Assembly: GCA_013813215.1 (NCBI GenBank)
Contig: JACCSC010000072.1
Location: 1 to 11,061, forward strand
Length of the DNA: 11,061 nucleotides
Source: Geodermatophilaceae bacterium
GTDB lineage: Bacteria; Actinomycetota; Actinomycetes; Mycobacteriales; Geodermatophilaceae
Direction: 5' to 3'
Positions 8,139 through 11,061 of the stretch are shown piece by piece (within the stretch, counting starts at the first letter, position 1; each line of letters begins with the position of its first letter). Position numbers and translations under genes: made by a program. The notes beneath the pieces were generated by a model that was given only the letters and a program-made list of their open reading frames with translations, was not told where the DNA came from and ran no database searches.

Positions 8139-9413
8139 GTGGCTGCCGACGAGGCTGGCGGGAGCAGCGGCCCCGGCCTCCTCACGCCGTACGTCGACGT
8201 TCTCGGTACGCCGCATGCCGCTCGGATGGTGCTGTTCGGCTTCGTCGGACGGCTGCCGTTGTCGATGGTGGGGCTGGGCAGCGTCCTGCTCGTCGAGAGC
8301 TACACCGGCTCCTACGGCCTCGGCGGTGTCGTGGCGGCCACCGGCGCGGTAGCCACCGCTGTCCTCGGCCCGGTGATCGGCCGGTACGCCGACAGTGTCG
8401 GGCAGCGCCGGGTGCTACTGCCGATCGTGGTGGTCCACCTCGTCGGCGGCCTGGTCTTCCTGTTCTCCGTGCGGAGCCAGTCCGGGGATCACGCGTGGCC
8501 GCTGTGGGTCGTGTTCGTGGCCGTCGGGGTTGCCGGCGGCGCGCTACCACCGATCTCCAGCATGATCCGGACCCGGTGGAGCTACCTGTTGCGCGGCTCG
8601 CCGCGGCTGAACACCGCGCTGGCCTTCGAGTCCGTGGTCGATGAACTCGTCTTCATCGTCGGTCCGGTCCTCGTCACTTTCCTGTCCACCACGGGGCACA
8701 CCACGTCGGGCCTGGTCACCGCGTTCACCCTCGCCGTGGCGGGTGGTCTGCTCTTCGCCGCCCAGGTCGAGACCGAGCCACCGCCGAGCGGACACCACCC
8801 GCACCGCGGGCCATCAGCGCTCCGGACGCCCGGCTTGCTCGTGCTCTGCCCGGTCGGCGCCGCGCTGGGCATGGTCCTCGGCTCGGTGCAAGTGGGGCTG
8901 GTCGCGTTCGCGGACAAGGTCGACAAGGAGGCTCTGTCCGGTGTGCTGATTGCTTCGCTGGCCGTCGGTTCGATGGTGGCCGGCATCCTCTGGGGGCTGC
9001 GGCACTGGTCCAGCGAGCTGCGCCGCCGGCTGCTGCTCACCCTGGCCGCGCTCAGCGCGGGATCGTTGGCGCTGGTCTTCGTCCCGACGATGTGGCTGAT
9101 GCTCGTGCTGGTCTTCCTGGCTGGTACGGCGGTGTCGCCGTCGCTGATCTCGGCCTTCACGCTCACCGAGCGGCTGATCCCGCCGCGGCTGGTGACCGAG
9201 GGATTCACCTGGCTGGGAACGGCGATCGGTCTCGGGGTCGCCGTGGGGGTCGCGGCGGCCGGCAAGCTCATCGACCGGTTCGACGCCAACGCCGCCTTTG
9301 CCGTGGCGGCGGTGGCCGCGGGGATCGCCACCGCGGTGGTCCTCGTCGGCCAGCCCGTCCTCGACGAGCAGCGGGTCAGATCCGCTGTCGTGCCCGCCAG
9401 CAGGGTTCCGTAG
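8139..9413 (+). CDS. MFS permease of unknown substrate
   Basis: A 424-residue inner-membrane protein with roughly twelve hydrophobic segments in two halves, split by a polar, histidine-containing loop (SGHHPHRG) after about residue 215. The MFS motif A between helices 2 and 3 is GRYADSVGQRRV, with the conserved Asp and the Gly-x-Arg-Arg ending. This marks it as a secondary transporter driven by an ion gradient. No substrate motif is visible; it resembles actinobacterial permeases annotated only as MFS, and both uptake and efflux are possible. I prefer GTG 8139 over GTG 8130 because of the -10 placed for a leaderless start; the difference is three residues. An HxlR-type regulator begins 29 bases after its stop on the same strand, so the regulator may control this gene, the facing permease, or both. 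Confidence 0.88.
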   Translation: MAADEAGGSSGPGLLTPYVDVLGTPHAARMVLFGFVGRLPLSMVGLGSVLLVESYTGSYGLGGVVAATGAVATAVLGPVIGRYADSVGQRRVLLPIVVVHLVGGLVFLFSVRSQSGDHAWPLWVVFVAVGVAGGALPPISSMIRTRWSYLLRGSPRLNTALAFESVVDELVFIVGPVLVTFLSTTGHTTSGLVTAFTLAVAGGLLFAAQVETEPPPSGHHPHRGPSALRTPGLLVLCPVGAALGMVLGSVQVGLVAFADKVDKEALSGVLIASLAVGSMVAGILWGLRHWSSELRRRLLLTLAALSAGSLALVFVPTMWLMLVLVFLAGTAVSPSLISAFTLTERLIPPRLVTEGFTWLGTAIGLGVAVGVAAAGKLIDRFDANAAFAVAAVAAGIATAVVLVGQPVLDEQRVRSAVVPASRVP

Positions 9414-9430
9414 CGGTACGCACCTGCCGT

Positions 9431-9436
9431 TACCCT
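9431..9436 (+). promoter_or_regulatory. -10 element for a probably leaderless HxlR gene
   Basis: TACCCT lies 6 bases before ATG 9443 in the 29-base gap after the MFS gene. The spacing fits a transcript that begins at the start codon. The intervening GGACGG is too close to the ATG to act as a ribosome site. The gene may also be co-transcribed with the permease. Confidence 0.5.
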
Positions 9437-9442
9437 GGACGG

Positions 9443-9913
9443 ATGACAACCGACCAGGAGCTGGATTGGTCGGCGGTGTCGACGGAGTCCTGTCCGATCG
9501 GGCTCTCGGTCGGACTCATCGGGGATCGCTGGTCCCTGCTGATCCTGCGGGAGCTGGCCTTCGGTGTGGACCGCTTCGACGCCGTCCAGGAGCACCTGGG
9601 GATCTCCCGCCGCACACTCACCGAGCGGCTCGATGCCTTGGTCGCGGCGGAGATCGCCGAGCGGACGCCGTACAAGGCGCCGGGCCAGCGCACCCGGCAC
9701 CGCTACCGCCTCACCCCGGCCGGGGAGGAGGTGCTTCCGCTCCTGCTGGCGCTGGGGGCATGGGGCGAGCGGTACCGCACCGACGGCGCGACGTCGCCGT
9801 TGCGGATGAACCACGACGGCTGCGGGCGGGCCGTGGTGCCCCGTCTGGTGTGCACCGCTGGGCATGACGTGGCCATCGACGAGGTGCAGCCGCAGCTACG
9901 GCGTACTCGTTGA
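9443..9913 (+). CDS. HxlR-family winged-helix transcriptional regulator
   Basis: A 156-residue DNA-binding protein of the HxlR/MarR-like group, whose members often sense reactive electrophiles, quinones or small metabolites and usually act on adjacent genes. Family landmarks appear in order: CPIG with Cys17, IGDRWSLLILREL (26-38), RFDAVQEHLGISRRTLTERL (44-63, helix-turn-helix), ERTPYKAPGQRTRHRYRLTPAG (73-94, wing) and LGAWGERY (104-111). The C-terminal tail carries HxxC (H124, C127) and CxxxH (C137, H141), resembling a reduced zinc-knuckle of the kind many family members carry as paired CxxC. The ATG is chosen because it gives family length and has a -10 right before it. The gene is 29 bases after one MFS permease and ends inside the terminus of another. 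Target genes and ligand are not visible. Confidence 0.93.
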   Translation: MTTDQELDWSAVSTESCPIGLSVGLIGDRWSLLILRELAFGVDRFDAVQEHLGISRRTLTERLDALVAAEIAERTPYKAPGQRTRHRYRLTPAGEEVLPLLLALGAWGERYRTDGATSPLRMNHDGCGRAVVPRLVCTAGHDVAIDEVQPQLRRTR

Positions 9914-11061
9914 GACCGGTTCGCGGTCGCGACCGCTGACCAGCGCCAGGGACATTCCGGCCGCGGCCAGGCAGAACGCTCCCGCGCCGAACCACGCCCA
10001 GTCGTAGGACCCGAGGCTCGTGCGCAGGATTCCGGCCGTGCTCGCGGCGATCGCCGCCCCGACCTGGTGGGCGGCGAACACCCAGCCGAAGACGATCGTG
10101 CCGTCGGCGCCGAAGTACTCGCGGCAGAGGGTCACCGTGGGCGGGATGGTCGCGACCCAGTCCAGCCCGTAGAAGACGATGAAGATCAGCATGCTCGCGC
10201 GGGGTGCGGCGCTGAACAGGAACGGCAGCGCGAACAGCGACAGTCCCCGCAGGCCGTAGTACCAGCCGAGCAGCAGCCGGCTGTCGACCCGGTCGGTCAG
10301 CCAGCCCGAGGCGATGGTGCCGATCAGGTCGAACAGCCCGACCAGCGCGAGCAGCCCCGCCGCCGTGGTTCCGGGCATGCCGTGGTCGTGCGCCGCCGGG
10401 ATGAAGTGCGTGCCGACCAGGCCGGTCGTGGACAGCCCGCAGATCGCGAACCCACCGGCGAGCAGCCAGAACGCCGGCACCTGGACCGCTCGACGCAACG
10501 CGTCGATGGCCGTGCGGGCCGGTCCGAGCGGCGGCCCGACGGCGTTCGGTGAGGTGGACCCGGCGCCGCCGTACGGTTCGATGCCCAGGTCGGCCGGTCG
10601 TTCCGTGAGCAAGGTCAGGACCAGCGGTACGACGGCCAGCGCCGCCGCGGACACCGTGAGCGAGGCGGCCCGCCAGCCGATCTGGTCGGCCAGCAGGGCG
10701 AGGACCGGCAGGAAGACGAGCTGCCCCGCCGTACCGCCGGCGGTCAGGATGCCGAGCACCAGGCCACGCGAGCGGGTGAACCAGCGGTTGGCCACGGTCG
10801 CGGCGAAGACGAGGGCCATCGAGCCGGTGCCGAGTCCGATGAGCAGACCCCAGGACAGCAGCAGGTGCCAGCTTGCCGACATCAGCAGGGTCAGCGCACT
10901 CCCAAGGGCGATCAGGACGAGGGCCGCCGCCACCACCTGACGCATCCCGAAACGGTCCATCAGCGCCGCGGCGAACGGCGCGGTCAGCCCGTACAGCAAC
11001 AGGCTGAGCGACACCGACACCGAGATCGACGCCGTCGACCAGCCGAACTCCTCCTGCAGCG
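9896..11061 (-). CDS. MFS permease, OFA/monocarboxylate-like, N-terminus cut by window edge
   Basis: An integral membrane transporter. The frame stays open to the right edge: the 13 codons beyond the first internal GTG (11020) read LQEEFGWSTASIS, the usual lead into helix 1 of this group, so the true start is outside. Visible are motif A LMDRFGMR early and the second-half equivalent SGWLTDRVDSRLLLGWYYGLRGLSL, with twelve or nearly twelve hydrophobic segments expected in all. The FGWS and DRFG landmarks resemble oxalate/formate antiporter and monocarboxylate permeases, but no substrate can be assigned. Its TAG (9896-9898) lies within the last 18 bases of the HxlR gene on the other strand, so the two transcripts must overlap at their ends. 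It is a possible HxlR target from context only. Confidence 0.9.
   Translation of the reverse strand, partial: LQEEFGWSTASISVSVSLSLLLYGLTAPFAAALMDRFGMRQVVAAALVLIALGSALTLLMSASWHLLLSWGLLIGLGTGSMALVFAATVANRWFTRSRGLVLGILTAGGTAGQLVFLPVLALLADQIGWRAASLTVSAAALAVVPLVLTLLTERPADLGIEPYGGAGSTSPNAVGPPLGPARTAIDALRRAVQVPAFWLLAGGFAICGLSTTGLVGTHFIPAAHDHGMPGTTAAGLLALVGLFDLIGTIASGWLTDRVDSRLLLGWYYGLRGLSLFALPFLFSAAPRASMLIFIVFYGLDWVATIPPTVTLCREYFGADGTIVFGWVFAAHQVGAAIAASTAGILRTSLGSYDWAWFGAGAFCLAAAGMSLALVSGRDREPVSTSTP

Noticed and set aside
9092..9442. N-terminal extension of the HxlR frame into the MFS gene
   Set aside because: The residues are a shadow of the MFS coding sequence; ATG 9443 gives the usual family length and has its own -10.

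Overview
The window looks like chromosomal DNA from a high-GC actinobacterium. Third codon positions are almost entirely G or C, GTG starts are common, -10 elements of the TACCCT/TACGGT type occur (two sit 6-7 bases before a start codon), and the PEP carboxykinase is the GTP-dependent type. The genus cannot be fixed from sequence alone. Many FG-GAP repeats together with TldD/TldE are common in soil actinomycetes, so a Micromonosporaceae- or Cryptosporangium-like host is only a guess. I see no tRNA, rRNA, CRISPR array, insertion sequence, phage gene or attachment site, and no gene-free stretch above 180 bases.

Left block, minus strand (about 3028 down to 1): a secreted protein with 14 FG-GAP/VCBS repeats, a low-molecular-weight protein tyrosine phosphatase, and the N-terminal 103 codons of a PNP/UDP-family nucleoside phosphorylase cut by the window edge. 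The phosphatase and phosphorylase overlap by ATGA. The FG-GAP gene is broken as read by two single-base shifts (-1, then +1 in the direction of translation), both in short G/C runs. They cancel, so the signal peptide and the last twelve repeats share one frame.

Middle block, plus strand (3205-8078): tldD and tldE overlap by GTGA and encode the two halves of the TldD/TldE metalloprotease. A 168-base gap follows with a Crp/GlxR-like half-conserved palindrome, a TACCCT -10 element and a leader hairpin. Then comes pckG, a complete GTP-dependent PEP carboxykinase (gluconeogenesis). A 12-bp GC-rich hairpin closes that unit.

Right block (8139-11061): an MFS permease and an HxlR-family regulator on the plus strand, each with a -10 element just ahead of the start codon, which suggests leaderless mRNAs. 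A second MFS permease runs in from the right edge on the minus strand. Its stop codon lies inside the end of the HxlR gene, giving an 18-base tail-to-tail overlap.

Most of the window is ordinary housekeeping and accessory content. I found no convincing undescribed system. The most useful observations are the paired compensating frameshifts in the 14-repeat propeller gene, the inverted repeat placed over a candidate -35 between the divergent FG-GAP and tldD genes, and the candidate cAMP-type control site ahead of pckG.
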